DNA of 64,000 nt from Chloroflexota bacterium (GTDB lineage Bacteria; Chloroflexota; Limnocylindria; QHBO01): assembly GCA_040902225.1 (NCBI GenBank), contig JBBDXT010000004.1:872309-936308 (forward strand), in the 5' to 3' direction. Shown piece by piece: positions 63,709 through 64,000 of the stretch. The notes under the pieces were generated by a model, which was not told the DNA's origin, ran no database searches, and saw only the letters and a program-made list of their open reading frames with translations. Each line of letters begins with the position of its first letter. Within the stretch, counting starts at the first letter, position 1. Made by a program: the position numbers and the translations under genes.

Positions 63709-64000
63709 CTATTCGCTCTTGCGGCGCAGGAAAGAGGGGATGTCCAAATCGGTCTCGCCGTAGGTGGGGCGATCGAGCCCGCTCCCACGCACCGGGATCG
63801 GCTGCCGCTCGCTGGTGCGCGCGGTCGTCTCGGCTGGCCTCTCGCTGGCGGCGAAGGGCGATGCCTGGGGCATCTGGTCCTCAAGTGCCTGGCGCTCGGC
63901 GCGGTCGCGCTCGATCTCGGCCAGGATCTCGCGGCTCCGATCGTCGAGCGATGCCTCGATCCCAGTGGCGACCTCGCTCGCGGCAGTCACGGCCCGGCTC
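63709..64000 (-). CDS. ftsZ: Cell division protein FtsZ, C-terminal end (runs off the right edge)
   Basis: The frame is open from the window edge to a TAA-type stop at 63709, giving ~96 C-terminal residues. The last residues, TDLDIPSFLRRKSE, are the conserved FtsZ tail peptide that binds SepF, FtsA or other membrane tethers. A charged, probably disordered linker (SLDDRSREILAEIERDRAER then Pro/Ser/Thr-rich) precedes it. The GTPase domain lies outside the window. Following yggS and yggT support the assignment. Confidence 0.8.
   Translation of the reverse strand, partial: SRAVTAASEVATGIEASLDDRSREILAEIERDRAERQALEDQMPQASPFAASERPAETTARTSERQPIPVRGSGLDRPTYGETDLDIPSFLRRKSE

Overview
This is a high-GC bacterial chromosome segment with dense, often overlapping genes (ATGA/GTGA junctions), many GTG and TTG starts, a CIRCE-controlled groESL operon and a split glycine decarboxylase (gcvPA/gcvPB). 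No rRNA, phage, transposase or CRISPR locus is visible. The gene content suggests a free-living heterotroph, most like a high-GC Chloroflexota (Limnocylindria-type) and less likely an actinobacterium. This placement is inference from gene content, not from a marker search.

Layout. 1-10.7 kb: the 5' part of a collagen-like surface protein, a GRAM-like protein, an intact NarL-type response regulator with a gutted kinase remnant, a TPR lipoprotein, a 1546-residue double glycosyltransferase, then an intact kinase of the same family whose own regulator survives only as a 21-codon stump. 10.7-26.8 kb: transporters, hydrolases, gatB separated from gatC-gatA, an antiporter, ligA and four copies of a ~60-70 bp palindromic intergenic element. 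A diverged copy of the gatB 3' end lies ~0.9 kb beyond intact gatB, with a hydrolase gene between. 26.8-36 kb: uvrD/pcrA, an XRE-type regulator with two upstream palindromes, a GGDEF/HD-GYP protein, groEL-groES with promoter and CIRCE. 36-47 kb: tatD-metG-ferredoxin reductase, small stress or unknown proteins, ssb, and a nitrilase-nadE-rsmI operon. 47-53.3 kb: a complete oligopeptide ABC transporter. 53.5-59.6 kb: an ECF sigma/anti-sigma pair and a Nudix-gcvT-gcvH-gcvPA-gcvPB operon. 60-64 kb: MFS and GT4 genes, tRNA-Val(CAC), yggT, yggS and the 3' end of ftsZ, i.e. the tail of a division cluster.

Functional links: GatA, GatB and GatC form the amidotransferase that makes Gln-tRNA(Gln) or Asn-tRNA(Asn). 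The Gcv proteins feed one-carbon units to folate. The nitrilase-type amidase and NadE together rebuild a glutamine-dependent NAD synthetase that is usually one fused protein. OppA/B/C/D/F import peptides. The most unusual signals are the reciprocally damaged kinase/regulator pairs, the gatB tail duplication, the palindromic element family, a tatD gene without a standard start codon, a MetRS lacking a standard HIGH motif, and a large loop insertion in the PMT-like half of the giant glycosyltransferase.
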